From Hofstenia miamia (Eukaryota; Xenacoelomorpha; Acoela): a stretch of DNA of 64,000 nt. Location: the NCBI GenBank assembly GCA_004352715.1, contig SCFE01000040.1, forward strand, positions 2,215,707-2,279,706, read 5' to 3'. Shown piece by piece: positions 1 to 11,717 of this stretch. Position numbers and translations under genes: made by a program. Numbering within the stretch: the first letter of the stretch is position 1; the number at the start of each line of letters is the position of its first letter. The notes under the pieces are model-generated. The model made no database searches. It saw nothing but the letters and a program-made list of their open reading frames with translations, and was not told the origin of the DNA.

Positions 1-2
1 CC

Positions 3-276
3 ACTATTCGTAGACGTCTCCAAATTGATTGTGGACTGTGTGCTTATCGACTAGCCTGTACGCCTCATCACTCACCGAAAAATATTGTATGTTTTCTGAT
101 GAGACGCAAATAAAACAATTCTATTCTTTCAGTACGCATGCTCGTCAACCTTCTGGGGAACGATACAATACTGTGCCACGTGTCAAAAAAACCCAATCCA
201 CTACGATATGAGGAAATTTTCAGCAAGAGTCAGAAGAGCTTTGTGGATTATGCCTGAAAACACGACCATTACAGCA
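3..276 (+). pseudogene. Tc1-like transposase fragment, cut by window start
   Basis: The window opens inside a DDE transposase of the Tc1/mariner superfamily, which cuts and pastes its own element at TA sites. From base 3 one frame reads TIRRRLQIDCGL, the end of the DNA-binding helix-turn-helix region. After a frame change, ORF 29-211 contains MFSDETQIKQFYSF, the block around the first catalytic Asp, followed by a conserved RQPSGERYNT segment. A third frame at about 230-276 reads ALWIMPENTTIT, which follows that block in the family. A short stretch between the helix-turn-helix and the SDE block is missing. Frameshifts and stops make it a dead copy. The second Asp and the Glu are not visible downstream. 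Confidence 0.75.
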
Positions 277-279
277 AAC

Positions 280-2030
280 TGAATTTGTCAATGCATGGAA
301 AAGCACATAATCAATGTATTTCAGATTCCGTTTACAATGGACATTAAAAATTTCAAAGTTGTGTTTAAATCGTAATCGATTCTTTCTAGAAGAGCAACAC
401 TGATGGATTTCTTCGGTGAGAATTATTCTCGAAGACCATGACGACAAAGAAATGAGATTCAACTAAGCTACATCGCCACTTCATTAAGGATGTCCAACTT
501 GCCTTACAGCATTACTATCTCATGGTAAACCTGAAGAAGACAATGACTATTAAGTTTAGGAACAGGGGAAGGCTTTACAGTGTGTTTACGACATCTTCAA
601 ATACATATTCATGTGCAACGTATTTGAATAGTTTTTTGTAAGGTCTAATCAGGAATTTCGAAATAATCATCAAGGATGAGAACTTTGGAAATCATCTTGA
701 GAAAATGAGTGAATGGTATCTCGATCAAATCCACCAGATAAATTGTTTTAGGCTTTGGAACTAACTAATGCATCATCGTTTGTTACCAGAACCAGTTCTT
801 TGTACAATTGTTAACAAAATTATTTTATCAACTGAAATACAAGCAATCAATAATTAAACAGCATATTACATCAATTCGCTAACAATACAATTCAGGGTAA
901 ACTTTTCTCAGACTTCAGTCTTTTTCTGTGAACCTAACTCAGAGTATACTTTGAAAAGTTACAATTGACACTATTGAAAATATATTAATTAAATTAAGCG
1001 ATTCGCAAATAAGAAAATATTTGAGAACAATTATGTACAAGGTTGCATTAAACCTCATAATAAACTAAAACAAATTCTACTTCTCAAGACAAATTGAGAA
1101 CCCGCTGTGTACACAGATTATGTAAAACTGAAAACAAAAACCTGACAAATTTCAATGAAAACCGAAAATGTTATTAAAGATATTTGACAATAGAGTTCTA
1201 AGCGCGGTATTCACCTATATTGTTTAAGAAGAGACATTTGAAACAAATTTGGGTTCCCACGCATGCAATGCAAATTTGAAGAACGCATTTCTTCATAAAT
1301 ACATGGACGGTATGAAATACAGCAATGTTCAAATATCACACATGATTCTGCACCTAGGTTTAAGGGCAGCCTCATAACCTTCAAGTGTTAAGAATTTTAA
1401 AGGAAATACAGTAAGTGCGTCATAGTGGAATTCCCTTGAAGTAGGAAAAGAAAAAAAATGAGGAACAAACGATGAAAACAATTACCATTCGAAAAACTAG
1501 AGGAAACTTTCAATACCAGCGCAATTATTAGAGTAAATATTGTTACGGAACCACCTGAATCAGGGGATGGAAAACATGAAAGTTCAGTCTTTGCTATTCC
1601 TTAGAAACAGATACAAGTAATTTATGGTTGTGTTGCCTTTGTTTTATAATGTTACATTTGGTAATTATTCTTTTCATGATTATTATAGTGATATCTATTT
1701 TTAAGAAATTTTGCAAATAGCATACAGATAGCAAATGCTTTGAAAGTTCGTTAAATTCACAAATAATTGATAATCAATTATTGATATTTTGGTAAATTAT
1801 CATATGATAATCGACAGACAAAACATTCAATAATCACGCACCATTAAAAAGAATGGAGATAGAAAATATAATCGAGAAGAACATATGAAATAGATTTCAA
1901 AGTTGTAAATAAGTAACAACTGATAAGTGAAGTGAGTGAATGGTTCCTTAACTTAAAATTTAAATCTGTAGCAAAAAGAAAACTAACTGAAAAATCAAGC
2001 CGCAATTAAACTAAGATTAGAATGTATCAA
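280..2030. other. AT-rich non-coding stretch
   Basis: No open frame with recognisable protein content, no terminal inverted repeats and no RNA gene were seen. If the PH-domain gene at 2.0-3.5 kb continues, its later exons should lie here on the minus strand, but I could not identify them. Confidence 0.4.
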
Positions 2031-2037
2031 CAATTAC

Positions 2038-2337
2038 CAGGATTAACGACGTCTTCCATATCATGCAGGATCCGCTCGGCATCTATGATCTTGTTGAGAG
2101 AGGTTTTAAACTGACGTACAGCGATCAAAATCTCGATTTCCTCAAGCTGCTCTTCAAGAATCTCACGTTTTTGGAGAAGTTCTTTATCTTTTGAAGACTT
2201 TGTATTGCCATCGCAATGAGATTTCAACGAATTCAATTCATTTATCCACTGATGAAGTACCGAGTTCTGATGCGACAGATAAAGCATGTTGCTTCCGCCA
2301 TCATCAGAAACGAAATGTAGTAGAATAAGTGACAAAT
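2038..2337 (-). CDS. Internal exon of a PH-domain protein (PH C-terminus plus helical segment)
   Basis: This is a 300-nt exon on the minus strand. It is preceded by the acceptor tctatttag and followed by the donor CTG/gtaatt. Its open frame ends a beta strand (LILLHFVSDDGGSNMLYLSH) and then gives a C-terminal helix with the PH-domain hallmark Trp (HQWINELNSL). A charged helical stretch follows, with EEQLEEIEILIAVRQF. It begins in phase 1, which matches the upstream exon at 3371-3548, and it ends in phase 1. The helix after the PH domain resembles the region after the PH domain of exocyst subunit Exo84 (EXOC8). A Dbl-type RhoGEF is the main alternative, so no gene symbol is given. The translated frame stays open across the exon, which argues for a real gene. 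Confidence 0.5.
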
Positions 2338-3370
2338 CTAAATAGATTTTAAACAGATCCACGATTCAAAACTTAAATCTTCCAAATAGCGTAATAACTC
2401 AAATTCTTTGTATCCACAATCTTTAGTAGGATAAATGAACAAAAAATAATTAATATTCGCGCAGAAAGAAAAAAATGTTTTTAGATTTGCAATTAATCTA
2501 TGGAATGTGTAAACTACTCTTAATGGAAACATCAAATAAGGATTTGATGCAAATGAAATTGTTTGATTTTGCAAATATTGTAATATACTTAGTGAGTAGA
2601 TTTAAGCGTTTCAGAATACAGGTCAAAAGTTGTTGCATATTGTCAATTAATTAACTCGTTACACTCCATATACAGTTTTAAAATTGTACAAACAAACTGC
2701 GATTATCACAAGCACCCATGCAACTATTTGAGTTATCTACCCTATGAGTAATGAGGCGACATACACATTTGTCATTGTATACTGCAGATATGTTTGTCTG
2801 TCTGCACCAATTACACCTTAGAGACCGAAAATAACCGATCTGGTTTGACAATTTTGTGGTTTTAAATGAGATTGTCATTTGTATACTTGATTCAGGTGAA
2901 TATTATAGACTCTGGCAAGTGTATATGGTATGTGCACATATGTATTCAAACACCACATCTAGTATTGTACAAAGTGTTGTCACTAGGTTTAATACAATAC
3001 GAAGTAATCTGGGCAAATTTTAAAAAATTTGGTTAGACCATAAACTTTTGACTATCCCTGTAGTACAATAAACGTTTTTTACATAAAAAAAGTCTTCAAG
3101 TTCTGAATTTCACATTGAGATAGATAAGGCTTGTATAGCATGGGGAAATAATAACTACCAATTGTATTTATGTGACCCAGGGAAAATTTGGACATTGTGA
3201 AGAACACTAAATTTATATGCAATATAATAGGCATTGCGAATGATTTGAGTGAAGAAAATTTAGCTTGTTGATATCGTATAATAGCAATAAAACACTGGAG
3301 AAAAAAACAAAAGCTTCTTCCATTTAAATGCGTCAAAGTGGATTTATCAATATTAATATATTTTGCATAC

Positions 3371-3548
3371 CTTTTATTGAAACAATCTTAGCTGATATTG
3401 TAGACAGATGTGGGGCGAACAGAAACTTTAATGGATAGAGATCGCTCGAAGACTGATACACAGTAAAAACTAAAACATCTTGGCACAAATAAAGATGCAA
3501 ATTTCTCTTCAACTTGGCAGTCTTTTCTTCAATTTCATCGAATTCAGC
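3371..3548 (-). CDS. Internal exon of a PH-domain protein (PH N-terminal strands)
   Basis: This is a 178-nt minus-strand exon with a strong acceptor (ttgttttttag/GCTGAATTC) and donor (AAAAG/gtatgc). In phase 0 it reads AEFDEIEEKTAKLKRNLHLY, then LCQDVLVFTVYQ and LYPLKFLFAPHL. This is the strand pattern of a PH domain of the RhoGEF or Exo84 kind (basic residue, hydrophobic strand, xDVLVxT, aromatic strand). It ends with a single G, and the next exon supplies AT to complete GAT (Asp), so the two exons splice in frame across a 1033-nt intron. The exon is too short for a simple ORF scan to show it as a gene. First and last exons of the gene were not found. Confidence 0.5.
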
Positions 3549-3559
3549 CTAAAAAACAA

Positions 3560-5880
3560 CTGAAAATAAAATGAATTCAAATTAAAAAATTAAATGACTT
3601 TTTGAAAACAAAATGATTTCATTGAATAACAAATTTTTTCAGAGATGTATTCATTCACTTCCATAACCAAAACAATGGCTTTCGTTGAACCAATAGCGTA
3701 GAATAAAACAAAGCGTAGCAAAGTGCGTGAGCCAAGTAGCCGAATCTTAGGTTAAAGACAATTCACTTTTATTCACACTTTTAAACAATTTTCTCCAAGC
3801 CTAATAGGACATTTGGGAAACACTCAAATAATTTCCATACCCAGTGTTCACAAAATAAAACGGCCTAAAGCCCGCGACAGTAAAAACCTCAACTACTCTG
3901 GTTCTATAATTAGTCTATTGCACAACGGGTGTGCGAAATAAGGAAGAAAATGAAAGAAGAGGCAATTCCCTATCCAGTGGTGTTTTCTTCATTATTGAGT
4001 GAGTTATGAGTGGTTAAAAGTTTTTTATATCAATTGTAAAAATGCCCGGGCTATTTACGGTTAGCACTCAATTTTGAAGAAAAGCATTCAACAATGGCTC
4101 CTCGCAAGGATGAGAAAATTATTAAAGATTTCACAACAAAATTATTGCTAAATTAAATAGGAGTGTTTTCATGACAAACTACATCCATCTAAAGACAAGT
4201 AAACATTTTTTTAAGAGCATCTAACAGTCCAAGCGAAGCCTGCAGAGGTTACCAATAACGATAATGGAAATATGAATGTTAATAAGATTTTAAGTTTGTT
4301 TGTGTCGTAATTGAAGATGTAATATTATTAGATTATTTTTAGTTCCTTTTTTATTTTCGTAGTTACTTTGGGTCTATGTTTTTCCGTAAGTAATGCTCCA
4401 TTGTGTATATTTTGTTAAATGGTATTGTAATGAATATATTGTGTTTATAAAATTTTCGAAAATGTGTAGTGTAACAAGTGCTGATTAACTCTATTTATTA
4501 CAATTATTATACTAATGGTTTGCTATGTACAATTGTCCGTAATTATTGGTTCCGCTCTGTAAAAATGCCACATTAATTTTAAAGGGATAATTCATTTCTT
4601 GCAAAATTAAGGGAATGGCCAGAAAATTTGTTATATGGAAGATTTCTTCCTGCTTATTAACATACTGAGTTTCGGCCTCAACTTGTAAATATTCATGGAG
4701 AAAAAATAAAGTGTTCACACAGTACTATTGAAAGTGTACGCTTTGTACGCCAAATTCGAATTGACCATAGCACAGAGCGGACCCTATTTTAATTACTATA
4801 ATTATTATCACTATATTTTTTAAATTCACATTTTGAAAATATTTGTTTCGATTAAAAAAAACTTATTTGTATAAAACTTTGGAAATTGAGAAGTTTTTCC
4901 TTCATAAAAATCTCATTGCCTTGATCCAACTGAACAAGAATATCACAATCACAAGAAAATTTCCTGTTTGTTGGAAATCATGGGTATCAAGTATTATTCC
5001 AGTATTCTTCTATCACCTCATGGCCTTATTCAGACAGTCCTTTAAATTTTCTTCGATAGAAATTTTGTGAGGTCTATTTGAGTAACAGATTGCTAAAGAT
5101 TTTTGTGCAATTATTAATTAATAAAAATACATAAAAGAATCACTCATTGTATAGGTGAGATAGATATATATTGGAGTCAAATGTTTAGTTGTAAACAGGG
5201 CGACCTAGGCTCTGCCTAGTTATTAAAAATACTGTGTTTTAACACACTCATATGAAAATTAATTTATTCAATGCTTATTGTCAGCGAAGATATTTTTTAT
5301 TTTCTTCAAACCTAGGCAACTAGCGCGAATGCTAAATTATGCCCATAATTGTGTGTAGCCGGAATTTGATATCCTTGAATTATTCCGCTAGTGTGCGAAT
5401 ATCAGGTTAGGCAACACAAAATTTAGGTTTCTGATTGTGCAGTATTAAGCTGAATTTCATGTTAATCTCGTAATCAATCAGCGCGGGATTCACTCGTCAA
5501 CTTAGGCAAATATTATTCTAACTTTGTAACGAACAGACATTAAGAATAGTCACAATAATACTGCATTACCCATTTCAAACAAAAATACGCAGCTGTTCCT
5601 CAAAACCATGAAAATATTAAACAGTTAATATAATTAATATTTCACTGCAGCTAAAGCAACCTGAGCTTACTTGGGATGCTCTTTCAGATATGTGTTTCGT
5701 TATTTCTAGTATGAGGATGGAATTACTGAGCTGTCTTGCTGAATGAAAATGTCCTGATTACTGAGGTGTCTTGGTGGAAAAAAATGTCCTGATATCTCCC
5801 AATCACAAACGGAAGGAGATGTCTTCTCCTTGAAGCTGGTAGAAGCAAGCAGGAATTGACAGCCTGCGTTTGAAACTCAC
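3560..5880. other. Non-coding stretch, probably intron or intergenic
   Basis: The sequence is AT-rich with no recognisable protein motif on either strand. Bases 3760-3830 (minus) share a roughly 30-base word, with a few mismatches, with the sequence around 29930-29965, so it may contain an old interspersed repeat. Upstream exons of the PH-domain gene could lie here but none was identified. Confidence 0.35.
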
Positions 5881-5884
5881 GAAC

Positions 5885-6683
5885 ACGGTTTATAACTTTG
5901 ATGATTTTCTTAAATTATTCAATGAAATTCTTGAACATCCAAAATGATTGGGACGGTGAAACCATCTGACAAGCATCAGGTTATTTTCACAATATGAAAA
6001 ACTATAAATGTTGCTTTCTTTTAAAAGTGTTTTCAACAAAATTTATTCTTCAAAAAAATGTGCTAATATTCAATATTGTCATGAAAAACTTACTTTTAGA
6101 TTTGAGAAAATCTCTTTGTACTGAGCGTGGAAAACTTGATACATATTTTAATTTGGTAGATTTACAACTAAAACTGAAAATGACTGAATACAAGCAACTT
6201 TTTAATGAAATATTTGATATAGCGTCATTGCAAATTAAATCACAATTCGAATGTCTCGACAATTTCAAGTTCTTAGAACTTCTCAATGTAGAAAAACAGC
6301 ATAATTATGGCAAAACGTTCCATGAAGAAGCATTTAAAAGCCTGCAAACCAACTTTCCTTTGTTGTTTGATTTTAAAAGTTTAAAAATTAATTAATTGTG
6401 ATGCACACGACTGCTAAATTTCAAGATAAACCAGTGTGAAAACTATGCAATATCTTGATAATTTCAAACTTTTAAATGTTTTTATGTGCACTATATAAGT
6501 TACAAAAACCTTTCAGCTGTTGGCAGAATCAAAAATTATAAAAGAAATACTATGGACCATGAAAGACTTTCCAATTTAGCACTTCTTTCAATAGAAAGAG
6601 CAATTTTGATAAATCTTCGCAATAAACATGGTTTCTTTGAAAAAGTTATTGACAAATTCTATAAGAATTGCACTACTTTATAA
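5885..6683 (+). pseudogene. hAT-family transposase, C-terminal remnant
   Basis: hAT transposases excise elements and leave 8-bp target duplications; their C-terminus carries a dimerisation domain. A segment near 5885 reads VYNFDDFLKLFNEILEH. ORF 5994-6395 continues with helical hAT-like sequence (LLLDLRKSLCTERGKLDTYF, then FNEIFDIASLQIKSQFECLD) and ends near FPLLFDFKSL. In ORF 6486-6683 the dimerisation block appears as GRIKNYKRNTMDHERLSNLA followed by LLSIERAILINL. This resembles the hAT group seen in ZMYM- and GTF2IRD2-like gene models. The normal VERSFS box before it is lost and replaced by unrelated residues. The frames are broken between the two ORFs, so the copy is inactive. No terminal repeats were found. 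Confidence 0.75.
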
Positions 6684-6689
6684 ATGAAA

Positions 6690-8430
6690 TGCTGTTTTAC
6701 ATTTATTAAATTTGTTAATGCATCGATTTTAATTTTCTAAAACACATGGTATATATATATTGCAAATAGATTATACTTTTTATTTTTATTAGAAATAGGT
6801 TAGTTACTCTTCCGAATGTTTGCAAAATTTTGGCTATGGAACTACTACAGCCACGCACAGCCATTGGTTGTAAATTTGGGAAGTTACTAGTTCATGCTTG
6901 AAATATATCGAAGTGTGTACATATTCTGACTTATACTTTGTTGAAATGGTATGATTGAGAAATTATATTTAACCCTAAGGTCAGTATGACGAAGAATTTT
7001 TATATTCATAGTAAAGACCTGGGCAAGACAGGACAAGGAACTAAAAAAAACAAAAGACAGGTCAGAATAAGAACCAGGACCAACTGTTCAATTTCAACAG
7101 AGATCAGAACCAATTAAATTTAATATTGTCCATTATATTACTGTTGCTAAACTAAAATGTCTGTAATATCTCCTTTCAGCACATTAAATTTATATATTAT
7201 ATTAAAATCCAGCTCATATTCACTTTAAGCATGCAACAAAATTGTGGTTAATCTCAACTTTGTCATTGTGAGTGTGGAACTTTGATAAAATTTAACGTTA
7301 GACTTTTTGATGCAGAATTTTAAAGAATCAACTCACTTACTCTTTTCAAAAACGCACCGATTACGCGCAGCTGTAATTAAGACGAGATGTTCAACTGCTA
7401 AGAAGCCAATAGAAAGGAACATACAAAGAAATGAATTGACAGAAGTAGATAGATTTTGATGGATATATCTCCTGAGGCCTACCTTACCTCATTCGATAGC
7501 TTTGCACGAATGTACTACATTGAGTTTAACCGTGATGTTCATGTAGTAAAAATCAATGTATATATCAAATTATGTCCCAGTAGATATCGCCTTTAATGAG
7601 GGTTGGCATGTTTTAAACACGACCTGTTTAAAGGATGTTTAAAACTGTTTTTTGCAATGTTTTTATTAATGTTTTTTTCGTATTTATTTAGAACTTTATG
7701 GAAAGTGTGGAAAATAATTTATGGGTTTCGTCCATTCGTACTTTCATAACCGATTTTCTACCGCAAAAACAGAAAACTTGCGTTTTTCTGCATATGCATC
7801 GAAGAACAAATGTTGATAAGTTGATATCATAACTCCATGTTTGCTACTATATGCATTTTTAAAAAATTTTTTGGCACTGAGGTGGGACTGTCTAAGAACA
7901 AAAAACATTGTTTTAAACGTTGAAAACGTTTTAAAACTAAGATGTTTTTCGCCAACCCTGCCTTTGGTTGAGAACTCAACCGTATTGAAAACCTTCAAGT
8001 AAATTTCAAATTTTGGCTGTGTTGTTATTTAAAGAACCTAGAGATTGATTAACAAAGGGTATTCTAAATAGTCAAATTGCTTTCTTGTGGAATATATGGA
8101 ATAGTGCATTTACAGCATAAGGTAAAGCGGCCTCTAAGCTATTAATATTTCCTGAAGTGTCGTCAGAGCAATGGGTATTTTCAAAATATCTGAAGAATCC
8201 ATAACATGTTTAATAGAATTTGTGATAAAAAATAATTTAGACGATTTTTTTCAAGCACAGATATTTTGTAACATCTTACAGTCTAAATCTGCAGACATTA
8301 AATAATCAAAATGATGCAAAATAGCTTAAAATATTGAAAAATAGGTGTTTTACTGATGAACTTTGCTGGAAAAATTCAGGTATTTTCACCTATATGAAAG
8401 AAAAATGTTCTGCGATATGATATTAATTCA
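6690..8430. other. AT-rich stretch without recognised genes
   Basis: No convincing coding frame or terminal repeat was seen. The part from about 8120 onward may be a very degraded extension of the hAT remnant that follows, but the match is too weak to claim. Confidence 0.35.
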
Positions 8431-8441
8431 GTTAAGTCTAG

Positions 8442-8640
8442 TTATCTCTGCTGCTACTACATCTGTAGAATGGTCATTTTCTGAAATGAAATGAATTTAA
8501 CCATTTTCATGGCAACTCAACACTAAGAACTACTTACTAATTTTAGTATGCATTTGATTGAGGAAGTCATGTTACGAAAATTGAGACAATAAAGATCATT
8601 TTATGATTGCATTGATGCACAAATAAGTTCAGGCTAAATA
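8442..8640 (+). pseudogene. Degraded hAT dimerisation-domain relic
   Basis: At 8442-8492 one frame reads ISAATTSVEWSFSEMK, which fits the hAT dimerisation box in which xVERSFSxxK is typical (Arg replaced here by Trp). After a stop and frame changes, the words LTNFSMHLIEEVMLRKL and FYDCIDAQI follow, as expected for the last helices of the domain. Several stops and frameshifts are present. It is a second hAT copy, distinct from the one at 5.9-6.7 kb. The call rests on a short motif only. Confidence 0.45.
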
Positions 8641-9016
8641 AATCGTTTCTGTACTGACATTTAAAAAAAAATAGATTCTGACAAGTCCAAGTTTAATTAC
8701 TAACTGTGATTGATACATTAAGTAATCTGGAATTAATGCAGTGTGCTATCTGCGAATCAGAATGCTTCCACGTTTCTGGTAAGACATGACGTGCGGTAAG
8801 TAATATGTTGCTATTAATAAACCTAAAAAACGTCAATCTGAAAACTCCAAGTTCAGGAAACAACGTGATCATCAGCAATCTGTTACGAATTTTTTAAAAA
8901 AACAAACGAATAAAAGCTGTGGGGAAATTCATTATCACAAATGGTTCTCATTTACAAAGGTTTTTAAGAAATAGAAATAATGTATTATTATCGTCACAAA
9001 GTACATCTGAGATTCA

Positions 9017-9548
9017 TTATACATGTGCACTAAAACTTAAAGCCGGTGTAGTTCCCTTAAATGTCGAATGGGAAACTGTTGTTGGAAGAACTGTTTTTTT
9101 GTGAGTTGTAATCGGAGGGGGTTTACTTCTTAGTCTGTTTGCAACATAATCAGTTCGTTGGGGAATTTGTTTTCGAAGGGGATGGTCCGTATTCTGCATG
9201 ACTTTGGCAAACAACTTCTTATCAACTCAGAGGGCGGTATGTAGTTCTGAATAATTCCAGATCAACAGCCCTCCGTAGTATATCATCAATAATTTTTAAA
9301 TTCGATTGTGGCGATCCACCCCACACAGTAATGCCATAAGTTAGGATTGAAACAACCAAAGAGTTATACAGGAGTTCTATTTCAGACGGAGAGTAACCAA
9401 GGTTCATTAACTTGATAAACAAGTATAGATTAGACGAATCCTTTTTTGTTGCTTTTCGAATGTGAAGCAGAAATGAAAGGTTATTGTTAAATGTAATTCC
9501 AAGCAAGTTGAGTTCTTCAATAACGGTAATGTTATGGGATAATTGCAT
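9017..9548 (-). pseudogene. Non-LTR retrotransposon reverse transcriptase, C-terminal fragment
   Basis: Reverse transcriptases of Jockey/CR1-type retrotransposons copy element RNA at a nicked target. The minus-strand frame 9548-9222 contains NLLGITFNNNLSFLLHIRKA, then LYNSLVVSILTYGITVWGG and ILRRAVDL. These are the thumb-side landmarks of this group: LGVxFDxxLxFxxHI, then LxxxLVxxxLxYxxxxWG. A neighbouring frame (9214-9017) continues with KLFAKVMQNTDHPLRKQIPQ, which matches the usual C-terminal tail, so a frameshift separates the two. The catalytic FADD region is absent. It differs in sequence from the families at 12.3, 14.5 and 18.2 kb. Confidence 0.8.
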
Positions 9549-9549
9549 T

Positions 9550-10070
9550 TGATATGTTTTATTTCAAAAACAACTATGATTTGTAAACGGAACTGTTCTT
9601 TATTTAAACATAACTTGAATATTGAATTACATTGTTTTAAAGATAGTTATCATTATGCTTAATTTCGGGGCAATTTTAGGCATCAATAGACGTCTGCCTG
9701 CTATTAATTTCAGCAGCTTAACTTTGATACATTAATAAGGATTTTCGATTTCAAATACTGGACCTCGCCTGTTCTAAGATTTAGTGCATATGATTTTGTT
9801 TTGAACATATTTTCAATATATACGATTCATTTACTTTAAAAGAAATAAACATTAAGATTCGTTCCCGATTACAACATTAAGAGACCGTGATTCATAGTAC
9901 TAAAACCAATATTCTAAAAAAATGAGTGTAGGAAGAAATAGATTTTTGAAATTACCTATAAACATTATTGAAAGTATGAATCCTAGCTATATGAATATTG
10001 GTGCCATTTTTGCCGGAACCACTATTTGTGAAGTTTAGGATTTTTTCTTTACTAATGGCTATATAATATT
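9550..10070. other. AT-rich stretch without recognised features
   Basis: Nothing recognisable was seen. It provides the left TA flank of the adjacent Tc1-like element. Confidence 0.4.
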
Positions 10071-10072
10071 TA

Positions 10073-10196
10073 CAGTAGGGCGCAAATTATTAGTCACCCC
10101 CTCAAAATTTTAGTGTTTGTATGCTATAGACTTCTGTTTATCCCTCTATATATGAATTTTATATCAACTTAAGGACAGAAGGACCTTGCAGAAGCA
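10073..10196 (+). repeat. Left terminal inverted repeat of Tc1-like element
   Basis: The outer 39 bases pair with the right end with two mismatches. Inner segments pair more loosely up to GCAGAAGCATA at about 10184-10196. Confidence 0.85.
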
Positions 10197-10531
10197 TATA
10201 TTTACCAAAATGCATATGCATAGTTACCCTCTATCAGATAATAATACATAATAATATTTAACTCTATCACATATGTACACAATATTGCCATCTATTAAAC
10301 ATTACCACTCACACTGCCTGATCAATACTAACTGTTTCCTTATATTAGTGTGTCTGCTAATGTGTATGCTGCGTTCATCTGTTTCACCCTCTACCTTCGT
10401 CCTATGGCTCACTCTGATTGGTTGATAAAATACCAGGCCATTTTCATATTTGTGCAACATTATTTCATGCTATCACAGTTATTGTTGTGGTTATTCATTT
10501 ATTCAATTCATTAAAATTCATTAAATTCCAT

Positions 10532-11509
10532 ATGGGAAAGATAAGCGATATATCTGCGGCCAAAAAAAGCTTCTTTTCTGACACTATTGAGGGGAAATAG
10601 GCACACAATGCAGAAGATTGCCACGCAACTGGAAGTGAGCAAGCGAACTGTTCAGCGAGTGAGACGAACTGGTAGCACGGCAAGCTTCCGCGCAGGCTGA
10701 TGTGGTTGGAGAAGGATAACTTCTTTGACTGCAGACCGACTTATTCGCCGTAAAGCAATGGAAAATCCGCTGAACTAATCTCATCGCCTTGCTGCCAATT
10801 TGAAATCTGCAGGTGTCAACGTTTCTAAGGACACTGTTCGACGCAGATTGAAGGAACAAGGTTTCAAAAGTGCAATGCGCAAGAAACGTCTGGGTTGGGC
10901 CAAACAGCACTCTCATTGGACCGTCGAGGATTGGAGCAAAGTTTGCTTCTCAGATGAGTCCACATTCATCTGTCAAACAGCATCTGCTCCACGAGTGTGG
11001 CATCAACAGGGACAACCCACACCAACTGCGCCAACTCTAAAGAATCCCACAAAGGTGATGGTGTGGTCGGTGATGTGCTCAAAGGGTGTTGGCAGGCTCC
11101 ATGTCGTCGAGGGTAATATTAACTCAGTTCAATATTGCCATATCATTCTCAACTGCCTCATACCTCAAATCAATGAGTGGTTCCTTCATGGTGGGTACAC
11201 TTTTATGAAGGACGGGGCACCTTGCCAAACTTCAGACAATCGAAGGAGTGCCTTGCATCACACCAGATTCCTGTTCTATCCTGGCCAAGCAACAGCCCCG
11301 ACCTCAACCTTTTTGAGATGCTTTGGGCCATTGTCAAGAGGCAGCTGCGAACTCAAACCTTCACTACCAAGGATTCTCTGATAGCTGGGATATTAAAAGT
11401 CTGGCTTACAGATGCCACACTGCCAGAAACCTGTCAGAAGTCAATTGCCTCCATGCCAGCGCGAGTGAAAGCAGTCATTCAAGCAAAGGGTAGCAATACA
11501 AATTATTGA
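10532..11509 (+). pseudogene. Tc1-like transposase, DD34E type, frameshifted
   Basis: The frame from ATG at 10532 (MGKISDISAAKKS) gives the start. A second frame reads TMQKIATQLEVSKRTVQRVR, the helix-turn-helix, and then DRLIRRKAMENP. ORF 10800-11381 holds VSKDTVRRRLKEQGF, CFSDESTF (first Asp), KVMVWSVMC and FMKDGAPCQ (second Asp, codon at 11211). ORF 11177-11509 holds WPSNSPDLNLFEMLW (Glu codon at 11315) and the C-terminus SIASMPARVKAVIQAKG. The second Asp and the Glu are 104 nt apart, one base short of the 105 that gives canonical DD34E spacing. A single-base deletion between them therefore explains the frame change. In-frame stops near 10697 and 10776 and a shift near 10600 also disable it. 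Confidence 0.9.
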
Positions 11510-11582
11510 CTCACATTGACATTATTTTGACATTTGTACTGTATAGTAAAATATCCTATTATTTCATATGTGTATTGAGTTT

Positions 11583-11714
11583 ATGCTTCTGCAAAGTCCT
11601 TGTGTCTATAAGTTAATATTAAATTGTATATAGAAAGATAAATACAACTTTATATAATATAAATACTAAAAACCCAAAATTTTGAATGGGTGACTAATAA
11701 TTTGCGCCCTACTG
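11583..11714 (-). repeat. Right terminal inverted repeat of Tc1-like element
   Basis: The reverse complement starts with the same 27 bases as the left end and carries the inner GCAGAAGCATA block near 11583. Confidence 0.85.
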
Positions 11715-11717
11715 TAT

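Larger units (their letters stand above)
10073..11714 (+). mobile_element. Tc1-like DNA transposon with both ends (1642 bp)
   Basis: The element begins CAGTAGGGCGCAAATTATTA and ends with the reverse complement of the same sequence. It is flanked by TA at 10071-10072 and at 11715-11716, the classic Tc1/mariner target duplication. The first 27 bases of the two ends are identical. After two mismatches, ten more bases match. A further block about 80-125 bases in (around AAGGAC.TTGCAGAAGCATA) is also shared, so the inverted repeats are long (about 125-130 bp, imperfect). The layout resembles long-TIR Tc1-like elements. The transposase inside is broken, but the intact ends mean it could still be mobilised in trans. 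Confidence 0.95.

Noticed and set aside
8919-9104. Plus-strand 61-codon ORF
   Set aside because: It lies opposite the reverse transcriptase tail and has no recognisable content of its own.
9017-9214. Separate small gene on the minus strand
   Set aside because: It continues the reverse transcriptase C-terminus of 9222-9548 in a shifted frame, so it is part of that remnant.
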